Positions 41,997-49,724 of a DNA stretch of 64,000 nt are shown one piece after another (the stretch's first letter is position 1; each line of letters begins with the position of its first letter). The notes beneath the pieces were generated by a model, which saw nothing but the letters and a program-made list of their open reading frames with translations, made no database searches and was not told the origin of the DNA. A program made the translations under genes and the position numbers. The stretch is from a bacterium (GTDB lineage: Bacteria > Myxococcota_A > UBA9160 > UBA4427): NCBI GenBank assembly GCA_024742285.1, contig JANSYR010000003.1:62001-126000 (forward strand), read 5' to 3'.

Positions 41997-44900
41997 GTGA
42001 GGCCGATCCAGTCTTCCCTATCCCAACAGCATGCGGTTCGAACGACCACGCGGCGCCCCTCCCGAGACGAGGGGCGGACGTGGAACCGGGACGCCTGCGT
42101 CTCGCGTCCGGCGCGTTTCCTCGCCTCGATGCTGTTGGGCGCCTCGTTGTGGATGGTCGGCCCGGCGTCGGCCGCGCCGGCGTCGGACGCGATCCGAGGC
42201 CCCTGGCGCTGGCTCGAGTCCGATTTCGGAGCCCTCGCCGCCGCAGCGCCGGAGACCGTCGGACCCTGGCGGGACGTCGCGATCACGCGGGATGCGAACC
42301 GCCGCTCCGCGGAGATCGATCGACTCGAAGCCGAGCTCGTGGCGCGGGATGGCGGCCTCGTCGGTGCCTGGGATGCGCCTGGAACGCGGCGCGCGCCGAT
42401 CCTCCGTCGGGCGGCTCTGGATTCCGCTCGGCTGCTCGAGGCCGCGGGGGAGTCCGTCGCGGCGGCCCGCGCCTTCGGCAGCGTGATCGATTCGGGCGAG
42501 GTGGTGCTCGTCGACGTCTGGCATGGCCTGGCGGTCAACCTGGCGCGGTCGGGGGATGCCCTCGCGGCAGAGCGCGCCTTCCTTCGTGGTCTGGACGCGT
42601 CGGGTCGCGCCTCGGACCAGATTCGATTCCGATACGACCTCGCCGGGTTCTATGCACGCGAAGGACGGCTCGTCGAGTCGGCCGCGGTGGTGGAGGCGCT
42701 GGCGCCCCACGCGCCGGAGTCGCCGGCGCTGCTCGATGCGGCGCGTGCCCTCTCGACCGGGATCGAGGTCGTCGCGCTCACGCGGCCGCGAGGCGTTGCC
42801 GTGCCGTGGCCGGCGCCACCGCCGGTCGAGCCCGGCTGGGACCGCTTCGATTCCCGCGTCGTCGCCGTCGTCGAGCAGCTTCCCGCCTCCTGGCAGACGG
42901 GGCTCCTGCCGTTGGCGTTGCGCTTCGAATCGGAGGAGGGGCTGCGGCTCGCGGTGTACGCCGGCGGGGCGCTGCTGGTCCTCCTCGCCGGCTTCGTGCT
43001 GCTGCGCCAACGCGGCGACGTCACCGTCACGATCGCCTACCCCGACGAGCTGCGCGGCCTCTTCCAGGTCCGGGTCCGGAACGGGCGCCGCGCGGTCCCG
43101 GAGCCCGCGAGCGAAGAGGAGATCCGAAAGGGTGGGGCCTCCACGCGCAAGGAACACCACATGGTGTCGCGAGAGACGCACTTCCAGCGCCTCTTCACCG
43201 GCCGCTACCACCTGGTCGTGGACGGGTTGCTCGTGGATCCCGAGTCCGACGAGGTCCTCGACAAGATCCGGGAAGAGAAGCCCCTGCGCGTGCGTCACCG
43301 CCGCACGGTCCGCATGGAGTTCGACGCGCATCCGTCGACCTGTCCCGTCGATCTGCACGTCGTCTGGGGCGATCGTCCCGCCAGCGAAGCCAAGGTCACG
43401 GTTCCCGGTTTCATCGAGAAGCCGCGCTCCGCTGCCGACGGCAAGATCCGCGTCCTGCTGCCGAAGGGGCAGTTCCGACTCCTCATCGGTTGCGGCGATC
43501 GCGTGTTCGATCAGCCGCTCTCGGTCGACAGCTTCCGTCCTTCGCGACTGGCCCTCGACGTGCTCGAGGCCGAGGCCGTGTTCAAGGGTTGTCCGCCTGC
43601 GGTGGAGCCCTATCTCCGAAGCGATCTGCCCGCCGTGGCCCGTGCCCTCGAGCGCGATGGCCAGGCCGAGCTCGGCTTTCGGCTCCTCGCGACCCAGCAC
43701 CAGGCGGAAGGCCAGACGGGTCGCGCCGCGGACTTCTACGAATCCGCCGGCGACCTCGTCGCCGCTGCGCAGCTGCGACTCGAGCAGGGCGAGATCGGCC
43801 GCGCCGCCGCGCTCTTCGAGCAGGCGGAGAAGTGGGTCGAGGCCGGCGACGCCCACCGGCAGGGCGGTCAGGTCCTCGCCGCCGGCGAGTGCTACGAGCG
43901 CGCCCTCGACTACGAGCGGGCGATCCAGTGCTTCCGGGAGAGCGGGGCGATCGACCGCTGGCTGACGGCCCTCGAGCGCTATGGCGACGTCTTCCCGGCA
44001 GCGAAGCTCGCGCTCGAGCACAACCAGCGACCGCGGGCGATCCGCTTGCTCCAGCGCGTCGAGCCGACGGACGAGGACTTCCGCGAGGCCTGCGCGCTGC
44101 TCGCCGAGGCTTTCGAGACCGAAGGCCACTACGACCTCGCCGCGGGCAAGCTCGACGAGTACATCGCGACCTTCCGACCGGCCTTCGCGACCGCCGATAC
44201 CTACTCGCGCCTCGCCGAGCTCTGGGAGAACGCCGGCCACTTCGAGCGCGCCCTCGACGTCCTCGAAGACCTGCGCCGTCGCGAGCCGACGTTCCCGAAC
44301 ATCGCGGCGCGGATCGAGCTCCTGCGCAAGCAGCGCAGCGCTTCGGGCCACCTCTACTCTTCCGGCAGCAGCCGGACTTCGGCCGAGCCGGGAGCGACCG
44401 CCTTCGTCGGCGACGTCCGCTACGACCTGATCGAGGAGATCGGGCGCGGCGGAATGGGCGTCGTCTACCGCGCGAAGGACACGCGCCTCGATCGGATCGT
44501 CGCGCTGAAGCGCCTGCCCGAGGGCCTTCGCCGCCACCACCCGCGCGCGCTCCAGTTCTTCCTGCGCGAGGCGCAGTCGGCGGCACGCCTCAATCACCCG
44601 AACATCGTGACCGTCTTCGACGCGGATCAGCAGGACGGGCAGTTCTTCATCACGATGGAGCTCCTCGAGGGTCAGCCCCTGCACGCGATCCTGCACGAAC
44701 GCGGGCAGCTCTCGCCCTCGAACGTCCTCGGAATCGCGCGCCAGGCCTGCCGTGGCCTCGACTACGCCCACGAGCAGGGCGTCGTCCACCGCGACATCAA
44801 GACCGCCAACCTCTTCGTGACCACCGAGCGCGTCGTGAAGATCATGGATTTCGGGCTCGCGAAGGTCCTCGAAGAGGTGCGCGGGGCGACGACCCTCGTG

Positions 44901-45206
44901 ACCGGCACGCCCTACTACATGTCGCCGGAGCAGGTGCTCGGACAGGACGTCGACCACCGCTCGGATCTCTACTCCCTCGGCGCCATGCTCTTCGAGCTCG
45001 CGACGGGCGGTGTGCCCTTCGAGTCCGGCGAGGTCGCGTATCACCACCGCCATTCACCGCCGCCGGATCCGCAATCCCTTCGCCCGGACCTGCCCGACGA
45101 CCTCTCGGCGCTGATCCTGCGGCTGCTCGAGAAGGAGCCGGCCGCCCGCTTCCAGTCGGCGGCGGAGGTGCTCGACGCGTTGACCGCCATCGATCCAGCG
45201 GCGTAG
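41997..45206 (+). CDS. Membrane Ser/Thr kinase: periplasmic sensor, TPR region, C-terminal kinase
   Basis: A 1069-residue protein in reversed order compared with PknB-type kinases. An N-terminal signal/anchor (FLASMLLGASLWMVGPASAA) is followed by a helical periplasmic region of about 260 residues. A second transmembrane helix lies near 319-338 (LAVYAGGALLVLLAGFVLL). A cytoplasmic TPR-rich stretch follows, and the kinase domain runs from about 809 to 1065: GRGGMGVVY, ALKRL, HRDIKTANL (H931, R932, D933), DFGLAK and GTPYYMSPEQ. All catalytic residues are present. GTG 41997 follows GGAGG by four bases; the frame is open further upstream, so the start is the main uncertainty. Ligand unknown. Confidence 0.85.
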   Translation: MRPIQSSLSQQHAVRTTTRRPSRDEGRTWNRDACVSRPARFLASMLLGASLWMVGPASAAPASDAIRGPWRWLESDFGALAAAAPETVGPWRDVAITRDANRRSAEIDRLEAELVARDGGLVGAWDAPGTRRAPILRRAALDSARLLEAAGESVAAARAFGSVIDSGEVVLVDVWHGLAVNLARSGDALAAERAFLRGLDASGRASDQIRFRYDLAGFYAREGRLVESAAVVEALAPHAPESPALLDAARALSTGIEVVALTRPRGVAVPWPAPPPVEPGWDRFDSRVVAVVEQLPASWQTGLLPLALRFESEEGLRLAVYAGGALLVLLAGFVLLRQRGDVTVTIAYPDELRGLFQVRVRNGRRAVPEPASEEEIRKGGASTRKEHHMVSRETHFQRLFTGRYHLVVDGLLVDPESDEVLDKIREEKPLRVRHRRTVRMEFDAHPSTCPVDLHVVWGDRPASEAKVTVPGFIEKPRSAADGKIRVLLPKGQFRLLIGCGDRVFDQPLSVDSFRPSRLALDVLEAEAVFKGCPPAVEPYLRSDLPAVARALERDGQAELGFRLLATQHQAEGQTGRAADFYESAGDLVAAAQLRLEQGEIGRAAALFEQAEKWVEAGDAHRQGGQVLAAGECYERALDYERAIQCFRESGAIDRWLTALERYGDVFPAAKLALEHNQRPRAIRLLQRVEPTDEDFREACALLAEAFETEGHYDLAAGKLDEYIATFRPAFATADTYSRLAELWENAGHFERALDVLEDLRRREPTFPNIAARIELLRKQRSASGHLYSSGSSRTSAEPGATAFVGDVRYDLIEEIGRGGMGVVYRAKDTRLDRIVALKRLPEGLRRHHPRALQFFLREAQSAARLNHPNIVTVFDADQQDGQFFITMELLEGQPLHAILHERGQLSPSNVLGIARQACRGLDYAHEQGVVHRDIKTANLFVTTERVVKIMDFGLAKVLEEVRGATTLVTGTPYYMSPEQVLGQDVDHRSDLYSLGAMLFELATGGVPFESGEVAYHHRHSPPPDPQSLRPDLPDDLSALILRLLEKEPAARFQSAAEVLDALTAIDPAA

Positions 45207-45339
45207 AGGCCGACGGCTCCCGCCCGCGATCGAACCGTTCGCCGTGCGACACGAATCCCGCATCTGAGGGATCGTCAATGTCGGCCGCGGTGAGTTCGGT
45301 CACTTTCGGGCTGCGTGGGTGGGGCCATGATGGGCCGCG

Positions 45340-45972
45340 ATGCGAGTGACCCCTTTCCTGGATTCCGACGCCGATCCCAGCGAGAAGGACGAGCCGGAGC
45401 TACGGGCGCTGGTCGACGCCTTCTCCCCGCGCGTGCCCCGAGCGGCGGCACGCACGATGCGACGGTGGGGGCTGCCCGAGAGCGTGCGGGACGACCTCGT
45501 CTCCGCCGGGTACCTCGGGCTGTGGAAGGCGCTGCAGAATCGGCGCGCCGACGCGCACGAATTCGAGCTGTCCGCCTACGTCTCCCGCCGGATCGAGGGC
45601 GCGGTTCTGGACGAGGCGCGTACGGTCCTCGGTCGGGCGACGCGATGTGCCTCGATCGATCCGGACCTGCTCGACCTCGAGCCGTCGAGCGGGGAGCGGG
45701 CGTCGGGCTTCGCGGAGTCCGTGATCGGTGAAGATCCGGAGGCGCTCGCCATGCGCGCCGATCGCTGGACGCACGTCGAGGCTTCACTCGAGGCGCTCGA
45801 TGCGGACGTGCGGGAGCTCCTGCTCGGCCTCGCGGCGGGGCATTCGGTGGCGGAGCTCGCCCGCGCGAACGGGCGGACGGCGGGGCAGCTCCAGGCGCGG
45901 CTCGCCCGCGGTGCCCGGCGGCTGCGGGGAAGCGCGCCCGAGCTGCGGCGGCTGCTCCGAGAGGCCCTGTAG
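45340..45972 (+). CDS. Small sigma-70 family RNA polymerase sigma factor
   Basis: A 210-residue protein. Region 2 is recognisable and FliA-like: DDLVSAGYLGLWKALQNR then FELSAYVSRRIEGAVLDEAR. Region 4 is short and Ala/Arg-rich (SVAELARANGRTAGQLQARL), keeping the helix-turn-helix layout; a canonical region 3 is not evident. It lies 133 bp after the large kinase gene on the same strand, without an anti-sigma gene beside it. Target promoters are not identified. Possibly an alternative sigma factor for envelope or stress genes. Confidence 0.78.
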   Translation: MRVTPFLDSDADPSEKDEPELRALVDAFSPRVPRAAARTMRRWGLPESVRDDLVSAGYLGLWKALQNRRADAHEFELSAYVSRRIEGAVLDEARTVLGRATRCASIDPDLLDLEPSSGERASGFAESVIGEDPEALAMRADRWTHVEASLEALDADVRELLLGLAAGHSVAELARANGRTAGQLQARLARGARRLRGSAPELRRLLREAL

Positions 45973-46300
45973 CCCGCCGACGGGTCGGACTCGACGCGGC
46001 GCCGAGAACAGGGGACGAGCCCCCCTGGTCTGCCATCTCGCGCACACGCATTCGTTCCAGCCGCAATCCGGAAACGAAGGGTCGCGATCCAGGGGGGCCC
46101 GAAATCGGATCCGCATTATTCCCGGATCGGAACGGACCGGGGTGAAAAACACGCCTGGGATCGCAACGATGCGTCCCGCCTGCCGGTCCGAGAGGGCCCT
46201 GGGTCGCGTCGGCGGGGGTCGAACGGAAGCGGGAGGGGCCTTACCCTACGCGTTCGCCGGCCGTCCCGGGCCGGCGTTGCTTCGAAGAGGGGAGACAACG
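45973..46300. other. Intergenic region with nested inverted repeats
   Basis: No gene is supported. It is dominated by the multi-layer hairpin at 46019-46098 and a smaller GATCCG/CGGATC inverted repeat (46108-46113, 46123-46128). It could hold the end of the sigma-factor transcript and the leader of the DsbA-like gene. Confidence 0.5.
46019..46098 (+). ncRNA. Candidate structured RNA element (nested hairpin)
   Basis: GCCCCCCTGG (46019-46028) pairs perfectly with CCAGGGGGGC (46089-46098). Inside, TCGCG (46038-46042) pairs with CGCGA (46083-46087). Innermost, TTCGTTCC (46051-46058) pairs with GGAAACGAA (46070-46078) with one bulged A, closing an 11-base loop. Three co-axial layers in 80 bases are unlikely by chance. 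It may be a leader, attenuator or small RNA, on either strand. Confidence 0.45.
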
Positions 46301-47038
46301 GTGGCTGAGAATTCGAGTGGACGCCCGATCATCATCGCGGCGGTGCTGGTGAGCTTTTCGATCCTGGGAGCCAGCTTCTTCATCGGGAGCTCTCTCGAGC
46401 GGACGACGGCCGAGCTCGCCGCCGTGACGGAGGCGCTCGAAGAACTGGAGCTCGCAGGCGGCGGCGCGCCGCCGAGCCGTCCGCCGTCGCGACCGTCTCG
46501 ACCGGACCGTGACAAGGAATACGACGTCGAGATCGGCGAGGCGCCGATCAAGGGCCCGAAGGACGCACTCGTCACGATCGTCGAGTGGTCCGACTTCCAA
46601 TGTCCCTTCTGCAACCGCGTGTCGCCGACCCTCGCGCAGATCGAAGAGGAGTACGGGGACAAGGTCCGGCTCGTCTTCAAGCACATGCCGCTCTCGATCC
46701 ATCCCCAGGCGCCGCAGGCCCACGCCGCTTCCGAGGCGGCCCATCGGCAGGGCAAGTTCTGGGAGATGCACGACCGGATCTTCGCCAACCAGCGTGACCT
46801 CTCCATCGCCACCCTCGAGTCCCACGCGCGGGCCATCGGCCTCGACATGGATCAGTACGCGAAGGACGTCGCGGACGCTTCGGTCAAGGCGCGAATCGAC
46901 GATGACATGAAGCAGGCGGCGGGCCTGAACGTGACGGGCACGCCGTCCTTCTTCATCAATGGTCGCTTCCTCTCCGGAGCGCAGCCCTTCGAGAACTTCA
47001 AGCGAGCGATCGACGCGGCCATCGAGCGCGCGTCCTAG
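46301..47038 (+). CDS. Membrane-anchored DsbA-family thiol oxidoreductase
   Basis: A 245-residue protein. A signal anchor (IIIAAVLVSFSILGASFFIG) is followed by a short coiled coil, a Pro/Arg linker and a DsbA/thioredoxin_4 domain with the active site CPFC in EWSDFQCPFCNRV. Supporting motifs: VFKHMPLSIHPQAPQAH and the cis-Pro loop VTGTPSFFINGRF. It probably forms or isomerises disulfides in exported proteins. GTG 46301 has AGGGGAG about six bases upstream. It could serve the many Cys-containing exported proteins here, which is inference. Confidence 0.9.
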   Translation: MAENSSGRPIIIAAVLVSFSILGASFFIGSSLERTTAELAAVTEALEELELAGGGAPPSRPPSRPSRPDRDKEYDVEIGEAPIKGPKDALVTIVEWSDFQCPFCNRVSPTLAQIEEEYGDKVRLVFKHMPLSIHPQAPQAHAASEAAHRQGKFWEMHDRIFANQRDLSIATLESHARAIGLDMDQYAKDVADASVKARIDDDMKQAAGLNVTGTPSFFINGRFLSGAQPFENFKRAIDAAIERAS

Positions 47039-47058
47039 CCGGTGGAGCGCGTCTCGCC

Positions 47059-47820
47059 TTGATTCGCGGGATCGTCTTCGATCTCTTCGACACGCTGGTC
47101 GACCAGAACCACGAGCGGCTCATGCCGGTCGAGGTCGAGGGGCGACGCGTGGGCGCGACGACGCCGGCGTTGCACGCGTGCGCCCGGGATCGGTTCGGCG
47201 TCGATCTGCCGATCCTCGAGTTCGCGGATCGCGCGCGGGACGTCGACCGGGAGCTCCGCGTGGACACGATCGATCGGGGGATCGAGCTCTCGACCCTCGA
47301 CCGCTTCACCGCGCTCGGGACGCGGCTCGGCCAGCCCGACGTCCTCGCCTTCGCGCAGGCGCTCACCGACGTCCACATGGGCGCGCTCTACGAAGCCTGC
47401 ACGGTTCCCGAGCACCACGAGAACATCCTCGTGGCCCTCTCCCTCGACTATCCGATGGCGCTCTGTTCGAATTTCACCCATGCGGCGACGGCGCGCGCGG
47501 TCCTGCGCGACGCCCGCTTCGAGCCGCATCTCTCGAGCGTCGTGATCTCCGAGGAACTGGGGATCCGCAAGCCGCGGCCCGAGATCTTCGAGGCGGTCGT
47601 CGACGAGCTCGGCATTCCTCCGCACGAGCTGCTGCACGTCGGCGACAACCTGGTCGCGGACATCGGGGGCGCGGCGGCGCTCGGGATCCGGACCGTCTGG
47701 CTGACGCGCAAGGTCGAGGATCCGGATGCGGCGCTCGCTGCGTACCAGGGACCGCCCCCCGACTTCGCCCTCGAAGATCTGATGGACCTGCCCGTCCTGG
47801 CCGCGCGGCTCTCGGTGTGA
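47059..47820 (+). CDS. HAD-superfamily hydrolase
   Basis: A 253-residue protein with the HAD motifs in order: motif I FDLFDTLVD, motif II ALCSN (Ser/Thr type), motif III Lys in IRKPRPEIF, and motif IV HVGDNLVADIGGA. This is a subfamily I HAD with a helical cap between motifs I and II. Substrate unknown: phosphoglycolate-like or haloacid-like enzymes share the layout. TTG 47059 is the only plausible start, with GGAG 11 bases upstream. It lies 20 bases after the DsbA-like gene, probably co-transcribed. Confidence 0.9.
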   Translation: MIRGIVFDLFDTLVDQNHERLMPVEVEGRRVGATTPALHACARDRFGVDLPILEFADRARDVDRELRVDTIDRGIELSTLDRFTALGTRLGQPDVLAFAQALTDVHMGALYEACTVPEHHENILVALSLDYPMALCSNFTHAATARAVLRDARFEPHLSSVVISEELGIRKPRPEIFEAVVDELGIPPHELLHVGDNLVADIGGAAALGIRTVWLTRKVEDPDAALAAYQGPPPDFALEDLMDLPVLAARLSV

Positions 47821-47876
47821 GGCGAGGTGCGCCCACGACCGGCCGGGTCGGTCGCGCCGCCGGGTGCGTCGGTCGT

Positions 47877-48287
47877 TCAGTGGATCGAGCCGGGCTGCAT
47901 CAGCTGGAAGAGCGCGACCTCGGCTTCGAACTCCGTGCCGTCCGTGCGTTGCATGTCGAAGATGCCCGCCATCGAGCCGAAGGGCGTCGGCAGAGGGCAG
48001 CCGGAGGTGTATTCGAAGCCCTGCCCGGGCTCGAGGACGGGCTGCTCGCCGACCACGCCGGGACCGTGGACCTCCTCGGTGTGGCCGGTCCCGTCGACGA
48101 TCGTCCAGTGTCGGTTCAGGAGCTGGACCGTCGTGTCGCCCTCGTTCGTGATCCGGATCGTGTAGAGGAAGAACCAGCGACTCGAGGCCGGATTGCTGTG
48201 CGCTTCGGAGTAGCGCGCGCGGACTTCGACGCGAACGTCGCTCGTCACGGCGACGGAAGTGGTCTCGAAGAGGTCGGCGTCTTCCAC
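47877..48287 (-). CDS. apaG: ApaG-like protein
   Basis: A 136-residue protein of the ApaG/DUF525 family, a beta-sandwich. Typical motifs are VRVEVRARYSEAHSNP, FLYTIRITNEG, VQLLNRHWTI, VHGPGVVGEQPVLEPG, FEYTSGCPLPTPFGSM and a final FDMQ region. ApaG has been linked to Co2+ resistance and diadenosine tetraphosphate levels; its molecular role is unclear. GTG 48287 has no Shine-Dalgarno, but TACTTT lies seven bases upstream on the same strand, so the mRNA may be leaderless. Divergent from rsmE. Confidence 0.93.
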   Translation of the reverse strand: MEDADLFETTSVAVTSDVRVEVRARYSEAHSNPASSRWFFLYTIRITNEGDTTVQLLNRHWTIVDGTGHTEEVHGPGVVGEQPVLEPGQGFEYTSGCPLPTPFGSMAGIFDMQRTDGTEFEAEVALFQLMQPGSIH

Positions 48288-48294
48288 GCGGAGG

Positions 48295-48300
48295 AAAGTA
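48295..48300 (-). promoter_or_regulatory. Candidate -10 box of a leaderless apaG transcript
   Basis: TACTTT on the minus strand, exactly seven bases before the GTG start; the same spacing as at 18441-18454. Confidence 0.35.
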
Positions 48301-48346
48301 GCAGCGTGGGGCGGTGCCGTGGATCCATCGTCGCGGTTGGTCCGCG

Positions 48347-49060
48347 ATGAACTGTCTGCTGCTCGAACCGGAGGAGCTCGCGGCGGAGGACGGGCTCGTT
48401 CGTCTCGACGGTCGCCGCCGTCGTCACGCGGACGAAATCCTCAAGGTCCGTGAAGGCGACACGCTTCGGGTGGGCGTGATCGATGGCGCGCTCGGCGAAG
48501 GCCAGATCCTGCGGCTCGATCGCGACGTTCTCGAGCTGCGCGTGACCCTGGGCGGCGCACCGCCGCCGAAGCTCGCCCTCGACGTCGTTCTGGCGCTGCC
48601 GCGGCCGCCGGTCTTCCGACGGCTGCTCTCGACGATCGCGAGCCTCGGTGCGGCGTCGATCCTCGTCGTCGGCACGAAGCGGACCGAGAAGAGCTTCTGG
48701 AACAGTCATGTGATCGAGTCCGACGCCGTACGCGAACGTCTGCTCCTCGGACTCGAGCAGGCGAAGGACACCCGCCTGCCGAAGGTCGCGTTCCAGCGCT
48801 ACTTCGAGCCGCTCGTCGAGGAGGTGCTCCCGCCGCGGATCGAAGGGCGCCGCGCGCTGCTCCCCCATCCGGGAAGCGCCGCGCCGTGTCCGCACGCGAT
48901 CGACGCCGAGGCCACGGTCTTCATCGGGCCCGAGGGCGGCTTCCTCGACTACGAGGTCGATCGTCTCGCCGGGATCGGGTTCGAGCCGGTGACGCTCGGC
49001 GAGCGGGTGCTCCGGGTGGAGCCCGTCATTCCGCTGCTGGTCGGCCGGCTGTTTCCATGA
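48347..49060 (+). CDS. rsmE: 16S rRNA (uracil-1498-N3)-methyltransferase
   Basis: A 237-residue SPOUT methyltransferase. Motifs: RRRHADEILKVREGD in the N-terminal PUA-like part, PRPPVFRRLLSTIASLGA (usual KGDRxE region replaced by PRP), RTEKSFWNSHVI, EQAKDTRLPKV, and the SAM knot IGPEGGFLDYEVDRL with LGERVLRVE. ATG 48347 gives the family's usual N-terminus; a longer in-frame start at 48314 adds a Trp/Arg-rich stub. Its last 35 bases overlap the convergent DUF5658-like gene. Confidence 0.9.
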   Translation: MNCLLLEPEELAAEDGLVRLDGRRRRHADEILKVREGDTLRVGVIDGALGEGQILRLDRDVLELRVTLGGAPPPKLALDVVLALPRPPVFRRLLSTIASLGAASILVVGTKRTEKSFWNSHVIESDAVRERLLLGLEQAKDTRLPKVAFQRYFEPLVEEVLPPRIEGRRALLPHPGSAAPCPHAIDAEATVFIGPEGGFLDYEVDRLAGIGFEPVTLGERVLRVEPVIPLLVGRLFP

Positions 49061-49622
49061 TCGCCGACGGTGCGTCCACTTCCATGCCGTAGCGCGTGGT
49101 CGTCGCCGCCTCCGCTTCGATCGCGGCTTCGGTCGGCGGCTCGATGCCGAGCAGGACGATGCCGAAGTGCATCAGCATGAGGAGCGCGTAGACCACGAGG
49201 CTCGCGTAGAGGCCGATCCGTGCGAAGCGGAAGTTCTTGTGGGCGACCAGGATCAAGAGCCAGAAGCCGACGACGAGACATTTCTGGACGAGGAAGGCAG
49301 TCGGGCTGATGTCGAGGAAGAAGTCCATGACCGGGTTGGCTTCCCGGCCGCCCCGGGAGAGCCACTGCATGGTCATCCAGGCGTCGAATACGTTCAGCAG
49401 GAAGACCGAGAGCAGGAGCACGACGTCCCGTCGCGTGTAGCGATCCACGTAGCCGGCCCGGTCGCTGTCGCGTCGCCCTCCGGCGCGGCGCCGGGGCGTG
49501 AGCCAGCCGCCGAAGAGCCGCGTCGGCTCGTCCCGCCGATCCCCGGCACGACGGTCGACGCCGTCCCAAGCCGGGCGGTTCGCGTCCTCTTCCGACGCCT
49601 GCGGATTGCCAGCCGACTGCAA
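49026..49622 (-). CDS. DUF5658-like small membrane protein
   Basis: About 198 residues. An Arg/Asp-rich hydrophilic N-terminus (VDRRAGDRRDEPTR) is followed by three transmembrane segments. The DUF5658 signature is FLLNVFDAWMTMQWL then GGREANPVMDFFL. TTG 49622 is preferred because GGAG lies eight bases upstream; an in-frame TTG at 49691 would add 23 residues but has no ribosome-binding site. A perfect palindrome sits just upstream (49641-49658). The gene end overlaps rsmE tail-to-tail by 35 bases. Function unknown. Confidence 0.72.
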   Translation of the reverse strand: MQSAGNPQASEEDANRPAWDGVDRRAGDRRDEPTRLFGGWLTPRRRAGGRRDSDRAGYVDRYTRRDVVLLLSVFLLNVFDAWMTMQWLSRGGREANPVMDFFLDISPTAFLVQKCLVVGFWLLILVAHKNFRFARIGLYASLVVYALLMLMHFGIVLLGIEPPTEAAIEAEAATTTRYGMEVDAPSAIMETAGRPAAE

Positions 49623-49640
49623 GCGAGTTGCTCCTCGAAG

Positions 49641-49658
49641 CCGCCCGGAACCGGGCGG
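49641..49658. promoter_or_regulatory. 18-bp palindrome upstream of the DUF5658-like gene
   Basis: CCGCCCGG-AA-CCGGGCGG, a perfect 8-bp inverted repeat with a two-base centre. The short centre favours a DNA operator over an RNA hairpin. It sits just upstream of the GGAG that sets the downstream TTG start. Confidence 0.4.
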
Positions 49659-49724
49659 CGTCCTGAGCGTATCGGTCGGATTCGCGATCAAACTGAGGGG
49701 AGAAGCCCTGTCGCGGCGGCGGCA

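Noticed and set aside
42018-45053. 1011-codon minus-strand frame
   Set aside because: Antisense to a kinase with all catalytic motifs.
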